A stretch of DNA of 64,000 bases from an uncultured Lachnospiraceae bacterium (GCA_934364805.1 CAKRMH010000015.1:7570-71569); one strand, 5' to 3'; shown: positions 51,617 through 61,388, counted from the stretch's first letter. Notes: generated from the sequence alone by a model not told the origin. Numbers and translations: made by a program.

Positions 51617-52390
51617 ATGGAACGAAAGACAATCGGAGAGATCAGGGAGTTGTTTGCCGGGACAAAGACAGAACAGCTTCCTGATATCATAGAAGTGTAT
51701 CAGCAGGATGAGAGAAGTGGAGTACAAAAGCTTGTAGAACAGGCGAAGAAACGCATTCATAAGCTCGAGGCGGAAAAAGAACGTATCTGGAATCTTCAGA
51801 AATTTGAACGGGAATACAGTGATTATCATTACATCTGTGGAATTGATGAGGTGGGACGTGGACCGCTTGCCGGTCCGGTAGTGGCAGGCGCTGTGATTCT
51901 GCCAAAAGACTGCGATATTTTGTATATCAATGATTCGAAAAAACTCACTGCGGCAAAAAGAGAAGAACTGTATGACGAGATCATGCAGAAGGCGGTAGCA
52001 ACAGGAGTTGGAATGGTTTCGCCGGCAAGAATTGATGAGATTAATATTCTGCAGGCAACCTATGAGGCGATGCATCAGGCAATTATGCAGCTGAAAACGG
52101 CTCCGGATCTGCTTTTGAACGATGCGGTTACCATACCGGGGATTACAATCAGACAGGTTCCGATTATCAAAGGAGATGCAAAAAGTATTTCCATTGGTGC
52201 GGCGAGCATTATCGCCAAGGTAACAAGAGACCGGTTGATGGAAGAATATGATAAGATTCTTCCGGGATATGGGTTCGCATCCAATAAAGGATATGGATCA
52301 GCAGAGCATATAGAGGCTTTAAAACGCCTTGGACCGACACCGATCCACAGAACAACCTTTATCCGGAATTTTATCGAAACGGGAGCGTGA
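51617..52390 (+). CDS. rnhB: Ribonuclease HII
   Basis: Cuts RNA in RNA-DNA hybrids and single ribonucleotides in DNA. The 257 residues have an N-terminal helical extension (1-70) and the catalytic core: ICGIDEVGRGPLAGPVVAGA with Asp-Glu, NDSKKLTAAKRE, and KGDAKSISIGAASIIAKVTRD. The ATG at 51617 is preferred, with GAGG 8 nt upstream; an ATG at 51599 overlaps lepB without a ribosome site. This window also encodes an RNase HI in a cupin fusion. Confidence 0.94.
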   Translation: MERKTIGEIRELFAGTKTEQLPDIIEVYQQDERSGVQKLVEQAKKRIHKLEAEKERIWNLQKFEREYSDYHYICGIDEVGRGPLAGPVVAGAVILPKDCDILYINDSKKLTAAKREELYDEIMQKAVATGVGMVSPARIDEINILQATYEAMHQAIMQLKTAPDLLLNDAVTIPGITIRQVPIIKGDAKSISIGAASIIAKVTRDRLMEEYDKILPGYGFASNKGYGSAEHIEALKRLGPTPIHRTTFIRNFIETGA

Positions 52391-52396
52391 TAGAAG

Positions 52397-54046
52397 ATGC
52401 AGATCTCCGATTTGCTGGGACAGTATACACAAAATACGCAGACTGCAGTTTCTGATTCATCAGGAGTAAAGAGCGTGGAACAGCTTGTTTCCACAATCCG
52501 GGAGATGGCAGCAGGAACTATTTTTGAAGGTACGATCAACGAAATCCAGAATGGACAGGTTCTTCTTGGACTGTCGAATGGAGAACAGATTTCTGCAAGA
52601 ATGGATGGACAGGTTGCACTTTTGAAAGGGCAGTCTATGTTCTTTCAGGTAAAAACAAACGATGGAACGACTGTGGCGATCCGGCCTTTTATGGTCGATG
52701 GACAGTCTGGTAATCTGACGCTGTATGATGCCCTGAAGGCGGCTGGGCTTCCGGCTGATTCAAAGAATCTGAACATGGTCAACGGCATGATGCAGGAACA
52801 GCTTCCAATCGATAAAGGACATCTTGGTGATATGGCAAGGCTGGTTCAGAAATATCCGAATGCGGATTTGCGGACGATTATCCAGATGACAAAATTGAAT
52901 CTTCCGGTCACAGAAGAGAATCTGTCCCAGTTTGAAAACTATCGTATGGATGAACGAAATATTCAGGCAAAAATGGAACAGATCATAGAACAGCTTCCAG
53001 AGGTAATGGATCATCCCAATGCAGCAACCGGGCAGTTAGCTGACAAGAGTGCCAGGATTCTTATGGTGATTGCGGGAAACGGAATGCAGGAAACAGAGAC
53101 GATGACACCGGACCTGCAGGATCCTGCACAAACACAGACAACTACGGCACAGCAGGAATATATATCAGAACCGCTGGTATCCAAGGATGTTTTGCAAAAA
53201 CTGATTCCACAGCTGGAAAACATCGGTATGGATTGTACCAAATTTCAAAATATGCTGGAAAGAAAACTGGAAGTCGCAAATCCAGAGGGTGTAAATCCGG
53301 AAACTGCAAGTGCAGATACTGGTATGCCAGATACCGATTTTTTGCGGGAATTGGCTGAATTTTTGAAAACTCCGGACACGCAGAGTGCAATATCGAAGAA
53401 GGCATTGCAGACACTTTTGAGTGGCAGGGAACTGCAGGGCATTCTGAAAGAAACATTGGAAAGCCAGTGGGAACTGCGCCCACAGGATCTGACAAAAGAA
53501 CATTCAGTAAGACAGTTATATGAAAGACTGGACAGGCAGATGCAGCAGTTGGAAGAAGTAGTGAAAGCACAGGGAAATACACGTTCCGGACTGGAGCAGA
53601 CAGTGGCTGATATCCGGGCAAATGTTAATTTTATGGATCAGCTCAATCAGGTATACCACTATGTCCAGCTTCCTCTCAGAATGTCAGGACAGCGTGCAAA
53701 CGGCGAATTATATGTGTATACAAATAAAAAGGCATTACAGGAGGCAGATCAGGAGATTACAGCGTTTTTACATCTTGATATGGAACATCTTGGTTCTACA
53801 GATGTTTCACTCCGGCTGTGGCAGAAGGAGATCACAACCAATTTTTACATAGAAGATGATCTGTCGTATGCGGTGCTGTGTGAACATCTTCCGGAACTTG
53901 AAAAGCGTCTCGAAGAAAAGGGATATACGTGTAATCTTAAAGTAACGAATGAGCCAAAGAAGATTGACTTTGTGGATGATTTTCTGAAAAAAGATCAGCC
54001 GCCAACAGGAAAACTGAGAAGATATTCATTTGATATGAGGGCCTAG
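52397..54046 (+). CDS. FliK-like (YlqG-type) hypothetical protein
   Basis: A 549-residue, mostly polar and glutamine-rich protein. The N-terminal 110 residues look like a small beta domain; the middle is low-complexity. The last 180 residues (about MDQLNQVYHYVQLPLRMSGQ, then GELYVYTNKKAL and FLHLDMEHLGSTDVSLRLWQ) resemble the C-terminal domain of flagellar hook-length control protein FliK. Position between rnhB and an FlhB-C-like gene matches ylqG of Bacillus subtilis. No flagellar genes are nearby; role unknown. Confidence 0.72.
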   Translation: MQISDLLGQYTQNTQTAVSDSSGVKSVEQLVSTIREMAAGTIFEGTINEIQNGQVLLGLSNGEQISARMDGQVALLKGQSMFFQVKTNDGTTVAIRPFMVDGQSGNLTLYDALKAAGLPADSKNLNMVNGMMQEQLPIDKGHLGDMARLVQKYPNADLRTIIQMTKLNLPVTEENLSQFENYRMDERNIQAKMEQIIEQLPEVMDHPNAATGQLADKSARILMVIAGNGMQETETMTPDLQDPAQTQTTTAQQEYISEPLVSKDVLQKLIPQLENIGMDCTKFQNMLERKLEVANPEGVNPETASADTGMPDTDFLRELAEFLKTPDTQSAISKKALQTLLSGRELQGILKETLESQWELRPQDLTKEHSVRQLYERLDRQMQQLEEVVKAQGNTRSGLEQTVADIRANVNFMDQLNQVYHYVQLPLRMSGQRANGELYVYTNKKALQEADQEITAFLHLDMEHLGSTDVSLRLWQKEITTNFYIEDDLSYAVLCEHLPELEKRLEEKGYTCNLKVTNEPKKIDFVDDFLKKDQPPTGKLRRYSFDMRA

Positions 54047-54050
54047 AAGA

Positions 54051-54335
54051 ATGGAAGAGAAAAAAGACAAAACGGCGGTTGCAATCGCATACGATCCGGA
54101 TGACTCAGCACCTAGAATTCTGGCAGCCGGGAAAGGGCAGCTCGCAGACCGGATTATTGAGAGCGCAAAAGAAAATGAAGTTCCATTATATAAAGATCAT
54201 AAGCTCGCAGACACATTATCCAGACTGAAAATCGGAGAAATGATCCCGCCAGAGCTGTATTCGGTTGTTGCGGAGATACTGGTATTTGTAGATGATATGG
54301 ATCGGATGAAGGCAAAGATCGAGCATAAGATGTAA
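54051..54335 (+). CDS. FlhB C-terminal-domain-like protein (YlqH type)
   Basis: A 94-residue protein resembling the cytosolic C-terminal domain of FlhB/EscU export switch proteins: AVAIAYDPDDSAPRILAAGK, then LADRIIESAKENEVPLYKD and IGEMIPPELYSVVAEILVFV. The autocleavage tetrapeptide NPTH of FlhB is absent; the chain starts right after that point. It lies 4 nt behind the FliK-like gene. In flagella FliK and FlhB-C interact to switch export, so the pairing suggests an interacting pair reused for another purpose. Confidence 0.83.
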   Translation: MEEKKDKTAVAIAYDPDDSAPRILAAGKGQLADRIIESAKENEVPLYKDHKLADTLSRLKIGEMIPPELYSVVAEILVFVDDMDRMKAKIEHKM

Positions 54336-54354
54336 GAAATACAATGGGGGATAA

Positions 54355-54711
54355 ATGAATAAAAGAAGGATCGGGGCGGAATATGAACAGATTGCAGCAA
54401 ATTATCTGACAGAAAACGGATATCAGATCGTAGAACGGAATTTCAGAAACCGGTTTGGCGAGATTGATATTATCGCAAAGGATGCAGAATATCTGGTGTT
54501 TGTAGAAGTGAAATTCCGTGGCAGTCAAAGCTGTGGAACTCCGGTGGAGGCCGTAGATTTCAGAAAACAGAGAATCATAACCAAGGTAGCATGGTACTAT
54601 TTGCTGACGCATGGAGGAAATGAATGGACACCGTGCCGGTTTGATGTACTCTCTATCGCAGGAGATACGATCAGACTGTATCAGAATGCATTTGAGGCAT
54701 ATCATAAATAG
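54355..54711 (+). CDS. UPF0102/YraN family endonuclease-fold protein
   Basis: A 118-residue protein of the YraN family with the restriction endonuclease-like core: RRIGAEYEQIAANYL, FGEIDIIAKD and FVEVKFRG, the E-(D)-ExK pattern. The family is widespread, and its role is unclear, perhaps in DNA processing. It precedes pgeF by 26 nt. Confidence 0.9.
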   Translation: MNKRRIGAEYEQIAANYLTENGYQIVERNFRNRFGEIDIIAKDAEYLVFVEVKFRGSQSCGTPVEAVDFRKQRIITKVAWYYLLTHGGNEWTPCRFDVLSIAGDTIRLYQNAFEAYHK

Positions 54712-54737
54712 AGATAATAATAGGAACAGGAAATAAG

Positions 54738-55613
54738 ATGCAGTATCAGGATTTTAAGAAAAAGAATAGCAGTGAGCCACTCATGCTTATAAAAAAAGAA
54801 CTGAAACGTGGCGGAAACCTGCCACTTTTAAAATTCCGCATGCTTGAAGAGTGCGGAATCGCAGAGCATTGCTTTACAACGAGAGAGGGAGGCACAAGTA
54901 ATGGGATTTTTTCCTCACTCAATCTTAGTTTTACACGGGGGGATCATGAGGATGCGGTACGTGAGAATTATGAGAGACTGGCTGAGGCACTCTCTGTCTC
55001 TATTGGGGATTTTGTGTTTACGGAGCAGACGCATACGACCAATGTCATAAGAGTTAGTGCACAGGATAAAGGAAAAGGAATTTTAAAAGAAAGAGATTAT
55101 CATGACGTGGATGGGCTTGTAACGAATGAACCCGGCGTTGTGCTTTCCACTTTTTTTGCAGATTGTGTGCCGCTTTATTTTGTGGATCCGGTCCATAAAG
55201 CGATCGGAATGAGCCATTCCGGATGGCGTGGGACGGTAAAACGTATGGGGCTTGCTACAATCCGGAAAATGCATGAGGAATTTGGCACAGATCCGGAATC
55301 CGTTCTTGCGGCAATCGGACCGTCAATCTGCCAGGATTGTTACGAGGTGAGTGAAGATGTGGCAGAAGAATTCAAACGTGCATTCCCTGGGAAAGAGGAT
55401 GCGATCCTGTTGGATAAACAGAATGGTAAATATCAGCTGGATCTCTGGAAAGCGAATGAAATTGTACTTTTGGAGGCAGGCGTTTGTCCGGAGCATCTTG
55501 CAGTAACGAATGTCTGCACCTGCTGCAATCCGCACCTGCTTTTTTCGCATCGGGCAAGCCATGGAAAACGTGGCAATCTTGGTGCATTTATGTATATAAA
55601 GAAAGAATCATAA
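54738..55613 (+). CDS. pgeF: Peptidoglycan editing factor PgeF (YfiH, laccase-domain protein)
   Basis: A 291-residue Cu/Zn-binding protein. Metal ligands are visible in FADCVPLYF (Cys), SHSGWRGTV (His), and NVCTCCNPHLLFSHR. In E. coli YfiH/PgeF removes wrongly built muropeptide precursors with L-Ser in place of L-Ala; older annotation as polyphenol oxidase rests on the fold. The start follows AGGAAATAAG. Confidence 0.92.
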   Translation: MQYQDFKKKNSSEPLMLIKKELKRGGNLPLLKFRMLEECGIAEHCFTTREGGTSNGIFSSLNLSFTRGDHEDAVRENYERLAEALSVSIGDFVFTEQTHTTNVIRVSAQDKGKGILKERDYHDVDGLVTNEPGVVLSTFFADCVPLYFVDPVHKAIGMSHSGWRGTVKRMGLATIRKMHEEFGTDPESVLAAIGPSICQDCYEVSEDVAEEFKRAFPGKEDAILLDKQNGKYQLDLWKANEIVLLEAGVCPEHLAVTNVCTCCNPHLLFSHRASHGKRGNLGAFMYIKKES

Positions 55614-55629
55614 GAAACGAGGTAAGAAC

Positions 55630-56667
55630 ATGAATCAGGAAAAATATTTAGATTATATCGTAGAAGAAACACAGAAGGTACTGGCCATTGACAGCCCAAC
55701 CGGTTATACAGCCAGTGCAGCAGAATTTGTCATGGAGGAATATCGCAAACTTGGTTATGAGCCTCAGATGACAACAAAAGGTGGTGTATTTGTTGACCTT
55801 GGAGGAGAAAACAAAGAGGATGGACTGGTTCTTGCAGCACATATTGACACACTAGGAGCAATGGTCTGTGAGGTAAAGAGCAATGGAAACTTAAAAGTAT
55901 CTCCGTTAGGAGGAATGAATCCAAACAACGCAGAGGCTGAGAACTGCCGCATCGTAACCCGTTTTGATGGTGTATATTCCGGAACATTCCAGCTGAATAA
56001 TGCATCAATCCATGTGAATGGGGAATACAATGATACTCAGAGAAAATATGATGACATGGAAGTGGTTTTAGATGAGAACGTTTCATCTGCTGAAGAGACC
56101 AAAAAACTTGGCATTATGACAGGGGATATCGTCTGCTTTGATCCGCGTACTGTGATCACGAAATCTGGCTATATCAAAAGCCGTTTCCTTGACGATAAGC
56201 TGAGTGTTGGAATCCTTCTTGGATTTGCAAAATATCTGAAAGAGGAACATATCACGACAAAACAGAGAATCTATCATCATATAACGGTTTATGAAGAGGT
56301 AGGACATGGTGGTGCCGCTTCCATGCCGGATGGTGTAAAAGAAATGATCTCGGTAGATATGGGATGTGTGGGAGAAGGACTTGCATGTACAGAACGTCAG
56401 GTTTCGATCTGTGCGAAAGACAGTAATGGTCCGTACAACTATGATGTGGTAACGAGACTCATCAAAGCCGCAAAAGAAGAGAACATTGATTTTGCAGTGG
56501 ATGTATATCCGCATTATGGATCGGACGTGGATGTTGCCCTGGAAGCGGGGTATGACATCCGGCATGGATTGATAGGTTCCGGGGTTTACGCATCGCATGG
56601 ATATGAGAGAAGCCATAAAGATGGGGTACTCAATACATTCCGCCTGCTTTGTGCATATGTAAAATAA
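55630..56667 (+). CDS. M42 family metallopeptidase (glutamyl aminopeptidase-like)
   Basis: A 345-residue cytosolic aminopeptidase of the M42/TET family. The two-metal site is made by the His of AAHIDTLGAM, the Asp of RFLDDKLSVGI, the Glu pair of VYEEVGHGG, the Asp of SVDMGC and the His of YASHGYERSH. Such enzymes form dodecamers that trim peptides. The start follows GAGG. It is the last gene before a new transcription unit. Confidence 0.92.
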   Translation: MNQEKYLDYIVEETQKVLAIDSPTGYTASAAEFVMEEYRKLGYEPQMTTKGGVFVDLGGENKEDGLVLAAHIDTLGAMVCEVKSNGNLKVSPLGGMNPNNAEAENCRIVTRFDGVYSGTFQLNNASIHVNGEYNDTQRKYDDMEVVLDENVSSAEETKKLGIMTGDIVCFDPRTVITKSGYIKSRFLDDKLSVGILLGFAKYLKEEHITTKQRIYHHITVYEEVGHGGAASMPDGVKEMISVDMGCVGEGLACTERQVSICAKDSNGPYNYDVVTRLIKAAKEENIDFAVDVYPHYGSDVDVALEAGYDIRHGLIGSGVYASHGYERSHKDGVLNTFRLLCAYVK

Positions 56668-56716
56668 GGAAATCTTAAGAAAATATTTGAAAGAAATACA
56701 TTTATTCAAGCGGCGC

Positions 56717-56753
56717 TTCTGGTATAGTATGTGTATGAAGAATGATAGTACAC
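56717..56753 (+). promoter_or_regulatory. Candidate promoter and operator of the GntR-ABC operon
   Basis: TATAGT (56723-56728) with TGG before it makes an extended -10; the -35 is poor. Downstream, GTGTA (56731-56735) and TACAC (56749-56753) form a dyad with 13 bp between, a possible site for the GntR protein. Confidence 0.35.
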
Positions 56754-56774
56754 TTATTAGAAGGAGGTGGCCGC

Positions 56775-57158
56775 TTGATTCAGGTAAATTATCGGGATGT
56801 AAGACCAATCTATGAACAGATCATAGAAGGCATACAAAAACTTATCATCACAGATGCGCTCTTACCGGACGAAAAGTTACCATCCGTGAGGGAACTTGCG
56901 TCAAAGCTTGCAATCAATCCGAATACGATCAGCCGCGCATATCGTGAATTGGAGAGGGAGGGATATGTATATTCTGTATGCGGCAGGGGGACTTTTGTGG
57001 CAGATAACCGTACTCTGAAAACAGAGCATGTCAGGGCGCTTTTGCAGGATTTTGATGAGACTGCAGCAGAACTGATGGATTTATCGGTGGAAAAAGAAGC
57101 TCTACAGAAGAGACTTGACAGGATAGGGAAAGGAGTTTGGAATGATACAGGTAAATAA
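56775..57158 (+). CDS. GntR-family regulator, YtrA subfamily
   Basis: A 127-residue repressor with a winged-helix domain (IYEQIIEGIQKLIITDALLP, then LPSVRELASKLAINPNTISR and AYRELEREGYVY) and a short C-terminal dimerisation helix, as in YtrA. The TTG at 56775 is the start, with AGAAGGAGGTG 5 nt upstream. It overlaps the ATPase gene by 17 nt and so probably controls this ABC operon. Confidence 0.9.
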   Translation: MIQVNYRDVRPIYEQIIEGIQKLIITDALLPDEKLPSVRELASKLAINPNTISRAYRELEREGYVYSVCGRGTFVADNRTLKTEHVRALLQDFDETAAELMDLSVEKEALQKRLDRIGKGVWNDTGK

Positions 57159-58047
57159 TGTAGTCAAGAATTTTGACGGATTTCGTGCTCTGGATGGCGT
57201 GAATATGAAGGTGGAAAAGGGAAGCATCTATGGACTGGTGGGTCCAAATGGTGCTGGAAAATCAACATTGATCCGTCATTTGACGGGAGTGTATCAACCG
57301 GATCAGGGAGAGATACTGATTGAAGGCGAACCAATCTATGAGAACCGCAGAGTCAAAGCGAGGATCTCGTATATACCGGATGATTTGTTTTATTTTCTTC
57401 AGGCAGATACGATGGTTATGATGAAATATTATCGTGGAATATATCCAGATTTTGATGAGAAGATGTTTTTCCGTATGCAGGAATTTTTCCCTTCGATTGA
57501 TGTAAAACGGAATATTCGCCGTTTGTCGAAAGGAATGCAAAAGCAGGTGGCATTCTGGCTTGCAATCTGCTGTCGTCCGGAACTGATGATCCTGGATGAA
57601 CCGGTGGATGGATTGGATCCGGTTATGAGAAGACAGATCTGGAGTATTCTGATGTCGGAAGTGGCAGAACATAAGATGACAGTTCTTGTTTCATCGCATA
57701 ATTTAAGAGAGCTGGAAGATGTATGTGACCATGTTGGGATTATGAACAAAGGAAGTATTATGATCGAACGGTCACTGATGGAACTTCAGGGAAATATCTC
57801 GAAAGTCCAGATCGCATGTCAGACAGGAATGCCGAAAATGCCAAAGGAATTTGAAGTGTTACATATGTCCAACTCGGGAAGAGTATATACGATGATCGTG
57901 AAAGGAAATCCCAAAGAGGTAGCACGGGCAGTCTCCGCAGAGGAAGACAATCTTGCAATTGTGGATATCCTTCCACTTACTCTGGAAGAAATTTTTATAT
58001 ATGAGATGGGAGGTGCGGATTATGAAGTCAAAGACATTCTCTTTTAA
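57142..58047 (+). CDS. ABC transporter ATP-binding protein
   Basis: A 301-residue ATPase. Walker A is GPNGAGKST, the signature motif is LSKGMQKQ, Walker B is LMILDEPVDGLDP, and the switch His is in VSSHNLRELEDV. About 85 residues after the ATPase core form a C-terminal extension. It resembles YtrB-type exporters for antibiotics or cell-wall stress in Firmicutes. It overlaps both neighbours, GntR and permease. Confidence 0.93.
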   Translation: MIQVNNVVKNFDGFRALDGVNMKVEKGSIYGLVGPNGAGKSTLIRHLTGVYQPDQGEILIEGEPIYENRRVKARISYIPDDLFYFLQADTMVMMKYYRGIYPDFDEKMFFRMQEFFPSIDVKRNIRRLSKGMQKQVAFWLAICCRPELMILDEPVDGLDPVMRRQIWSILMSEVAEHKMTVLVSSHNLRELEDVCDHVGIMNKGSIMIERSLMELQGNISKVQIACQTGMPKMPKEFEVLHMSNSGRVYTMIVKGNPKEVARAVSAEEDNLAIVDILPLTLEEIFIYEMGGADYEVKDILF

Positions 58048-59995
58048 TAAGACCATTTTTCATAAAAATGCAACATTATACTGGCCTTTATGGGGAATTT
58101 ACACATTAATCCTTCAGTTGATACTGCCGTTAAGTCTGTGGGGGGGATTTCACAATGCTTCACGCACCTTTCAGGGTGGACCGACAGTAGACGAGGCAAG
58201 GTTTGAAGTATTGGCGAATGTATTGGAATTACAGATTCCGATGCTTTTGGTGTTTGTAATGGCAGCTGTATTTGCAATGGCTTTTTTCAGTTATCTTTTT
58301 AATGGAAGGAGCTCGAACATGATCCATGCACTTCCGGTTACAAGAGCAGATCTTTATGGAACGAATCTGATTACAGGTCTTGTGTTTCTGATCATCCCGC
58401 AGGTGATCGCATTTATGCTGAGTGTACTGGTATGTCTCGCCTATGGGGTGTCCCATGTACAATATCTGGGAATCTGGATCCTTGCAATGGCAGGTTTTTC
58501 CATTGCATGCTATGGAATGGCTGTTCTTTGTGTGATGCTTACCGGGCAGATGCTTGCAGTGGCAGCATATTATGTGATCGGCAATTTTTTATATGTCGGA
58601 GTGAGAACCATTGTTTCGCTGATCATTTCAATATTTGCATTTGGAATTGACTATTCGGATGTGGTACAGGCGATTCATCTGGAGTTTTTATCTCCATTTT
58701 ATTATGCGTTCCGTCTGGTTGATTTTCATAAGAGAACAGAATGGGTGAATAATGTATATACTGCGGTAACGGGAATCCGTTTCAGCGGTGCACATATCGT
58801 GGCTGGTTATACAATCATGGGAGTAATGTTTCTCGTTCTGTCCTATTTCTTATATAAGAAAAGACAACTGGAATCCGCAGGAGACTTTCTGACATTTCCT
58901 GTTTTAAAACCGATTTTCCGTTGGGGTGTTGGTTTTTGCGGAAGTTTTTCTCTTGCATGCCTGACAGCAGGAATCCTTGCGACTATGAACATTGGTGAAG
59001 AATTGCCAATATTTATTGTAGGTATTATGATATACGGAATACTGTTCTTTTATGTTGCAGAGATGCTGGTCTGCAAGTCTTTTAAGGTATTTCGTAAAAA
59101 AAGATGGGGCGAATGTGCGGTATATACAGTATTTTTACTGGCTTCTTTTGGCTGTATGATGCTGACTGCTGGAAAATTTGAAAGTTTCTGCCCAGATCAG
59201 GACGATGTTCAGACCGCATTTGTATATCTGGATTATCCAATCGAATATGGAACTGAAGATGTAAAGCAGGTACTGGATCTTCAGAAACAGATTTTAAGCA
59301 ATAGCAGGGAACTTAAGAAACTGGACAGAGAATCGAATGAACAGGCAGTTATAGATATTCTTTATCGTACCAGTAAGGGAAACTGGATATCCCGTGAATA
59401 TACGGTACCTCTGAAAAGCGAACAGTTCGATTACGCAGCGCAGATCCAGAAAAAGGAGTTGGAAAAGGATCCGTTTATGAAACAGCTGGTGTGCTATGAT
59501 TATGAGGATATTCAGATCAAAGGCGGCACGCTGGAACGGTATGATCAGGATATGAACTATCAGGGAGACCGGGAGATCAGCCAAAAGCAGGCGCAGAGCA
59601 TTTATGATGCACTTTGCGAAGATGCGGAAGAGGGAAGCCTGCAGAAGTATAATATGCCATATTGTGAAGAAGATGGTGAAGATGACGAAACACCGTATTC
59701 CTATCAGCTTTATCTTGAATACCAGCTTCCGGAAGGGGCTACCTATGAAAATATCTATGAGCGCTGTCAGGGAAATTCCGGATATTCCACCTCTGTTATG
59801 GAGACCGTAAGAGAAGGGATTTATTCCAGCAGAACTGTTTATGATGCCGATGAAGATTCCGGTGGTTATGGACCGGTGCCATACTCTTACAAGAGAGATG
59901 GAACATGGACAATTCCTGTTTCAATTGGAAAAGAATGTACCAATACAATGCGGGCATTGATCGAAAATGGTGTCATCAGTTCAGAAGAACAATAG
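58022..59995 (+). CDS. ABC transporter permease with large C-terminal soluble domain
   Basis: A 657-residue membrane protein with about ten hydrophobic segments in the first 395 residues and a hydrophilic, acidic C-terminal part (about 400-657) with no signal or known motif. The opening NKTIFHKNATLYWPLWGIYT and MIHALPVTRADLYGTN, typical of YtrC/DUF6449-like permeases, mark it as the ABC partner. The start at 58022 follows GGGAGGTG and overlaps the ATPase gene by 26 nt. Confidence 0.88.
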   Translation: MKSKTFSFNKTIFHKNATLYWPLWGIYTLILQLILPLSLWGGFHNASRTFQGGPTVDEARFEVLANVLELQIPMLLVFVMAAVFAMAFFSYLFNGRSSNMIHALPVTRADLYGTNLITGLVFLIIPQVIAFMLSVLVCLAYGVSHVQYLGIWILAMAGFSIACYGMAVLCVMLTGQMLAVAAYYVIGNFLYVGVRTIVSLIISIFAFGIDYSDVVQAIHLEFLSPFYYAFRLVDFHKRTEWVNNVYTAVTGIRFSGAHIVAGYTIMGVMFLVLSYFLYKKRQLESAGDFLTFPVLKPIFRWGVGFCGSFSLACLTAGILATMNIGEELPIFIVGIMIYGILFFYVAEMLVCKSFKVFRKKRWGECAVYTVFLLASFGCMMLTAGKFESFCPDQDDVQTAFVYLDYPIEYGTEDVKQVLDLQKQILSNSRELKKLDRESNEQAVIDILYRTSKGNWISREYTVPLKSEQFDYAAQIQKKELEKDPFMKQLVCYDYEDIQIKGGTLERYDQDMNYQGDREISQKQAQSIYDALCEDAEEGSLQKYNMPYCEEDGEDDETPYSYQLYLEYQLPEGATYENIYERCQGNSGYSTSVMETVREGIYSSRTVYDADEDSGGYGPVPYSYKRDGTWTIPVSIGKECTNTMRALIENGVISSEEQ

Positions 59996-60024
59996 TTGTT
60001 ATTCCTCTGCTTTTATAGTATTAT
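59996..60024 (+). promoter_or_regulatory. Candidate promoter of der-plsY-gpsA
   Basis: TTGTTA (59996-60001), 17 bp, TATTAT (60019-60024). Leader about 30 nt. Confidence 0.5.
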
Positions 60025-60062
60025 ATATGGGAATCGCTGAAAAATTAGAAAGGGAGAGCAGA

Positions 60063-61388
60063 ATGAGTAAACCAGTTGTGGCTATAGTTGGCCGCCCAAA
60101 CGTTGGAAAATCAACCCTCTTTAATACACTTGCAGGAGAACGTATTTCAATCGTGAAAGATACTCCGGGTGTAACAAGGGACCGTATATATGCAGATGTA
60201 ACGTGGCTGAATTATAATTTTACCCTGATTGATACCGGTGGTATCGAACCGGAAAGCGGGGATGTAATTCTGTCGCAGATGAGAGAACAGGCAGAGATCG
60301 CAATTGCAACAGCAGATGTTATCATGTTTATTACCGATGTACGTCAGGGATTGCAGGATGCAGATTCCAAAGTTGCAGATATGCTGCGCAGATCGAAAAA
60401 ACCGGTTGTGCTTGTAGTCAATAAAGTAGACAGTTTTGAAAAATACATGGCAGATGTCTATGAATTTTATAATCTTGGAATTGGAGATCCGCATCCGGTA
60501 TCGGCATCATCCATGCTCGGACTTGGAGATATGCTGGATGAAGTTGTAAAAAACTTCCCGGAAGGAGCCGGCCTTGAGGAAGAAGACGAAAGACCAAAGG
60601 TTGCGATCATTGGAAAACCAAATGTTGGAAAATCATCTCTGATCAACAGACTGGCGCAGGAAGACAGGGTAATCGTATCTGATGTTGCGGGAACAACCAG
60701 AGATGCCATTGATACAGATATTAAATATAATGGAAAAGAATATGTTTTCATTGATACGGCAGGATTGCGGCGCAAGAATAAGATTAAAGAAGAAATTGAG
60801 CGTTATAGTATTATCCGTGCGGTGACAGCAGTTGAGAAATCCGATGTAGTCATTATTGTGATCGACGCAACAGAGGGCGTTACAGAACAGGATGCAAAGA
60901 TCGCAGGAATTGCGCACGAAAGAGGAAAAGGCATTATTATTGCAGTAAATAAATGGGATGCGATCGAAAAGGATAATACATCTGTGAAGAAGCACACAGA
61001 GAAGATCCGGCAGATCCTTAGTTTTATGCCATATGCGGAGATCCTTTTTATCTCTGTAAAGTCAGGTCAGCGTGTGAACAAATTGTTTGATCTCATTGAT
61101 GTTGTGATCGAGAACAATTCTATGAGAGTCCAGACCGGTGTATTAAATGAGATCGTAGCAGAGGCAGTTGCAATGCAGCAGCCACCATCCGATAAGGGAA
61201 AACGTCTGAAGATCTATTACATTACACAGGTTGCGGTGAAACCACCGACATTTGTTATTTTTGTAAACGATAAGGAACTGATGCATTTTTCATATACCAG
61301 ATATCTGGAAAACCGTATCCGGGATACCTTTGGTTTTCGTGGAACAGCACTAAAGTTCATAATCAGGGAACGAAAGGAAGAGAAATAA
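60063..61388 (+). CDS. der: Ribosome biogenesis GTPase Der
   Basis: A 441-residue GTPase with two tandem G domains: VGRPNVGKSTL (first G1) and IGKPNVGKSSL (second G1), DTGGI and DTAGL (G3), NKVD and NKWD (G4), then a C-terminal KH-like domain (IYYITQVAVKPPTFVIFVND). It acts in 50S assembly. The start is at 60063 after AAAGGGAGAG; a longer frame overlaps the permease. plsY follows with no gap. Confidence 0.97.
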   Translation: MSKPVVAIVGRPNVGKSTLFNTLAGERISIVKDTPGVTRDRIYADVTWLNYNFTLIDTGGIEPESGDVILSQMREQAEIAIATADVIMFITDVRQGLQDADSKVADMLRRSKKPVVLVVNKVDSFEKYMADVYEFYNLGIGDPHPVSASSMLGLGDMLDEVVKNFPEGAGLEEEDERPKVAIIGKPNVGKSSLINRLAQEDRVIVSDVAGTTRDAIDTDIKYNGKEYVFIDTAGLRRKNKIKEEIERYSIIRAVTAVEKSDVVIIVIDATEGVTEQDAKIAGIAHERGKGIIIAVNKWDAIEKDNTSVKKHTEKIRQILSFMPYAEILFISVKSGQRVNKLFDLIDVVIENNSMRVQTGVLNEIVAEAVAMQQPPSDKGKRLKIYYITQVAVKPPTFVIFVNDKELMHFSYTRYLENRIRDTFGFRGTALKFIIRERKEEK

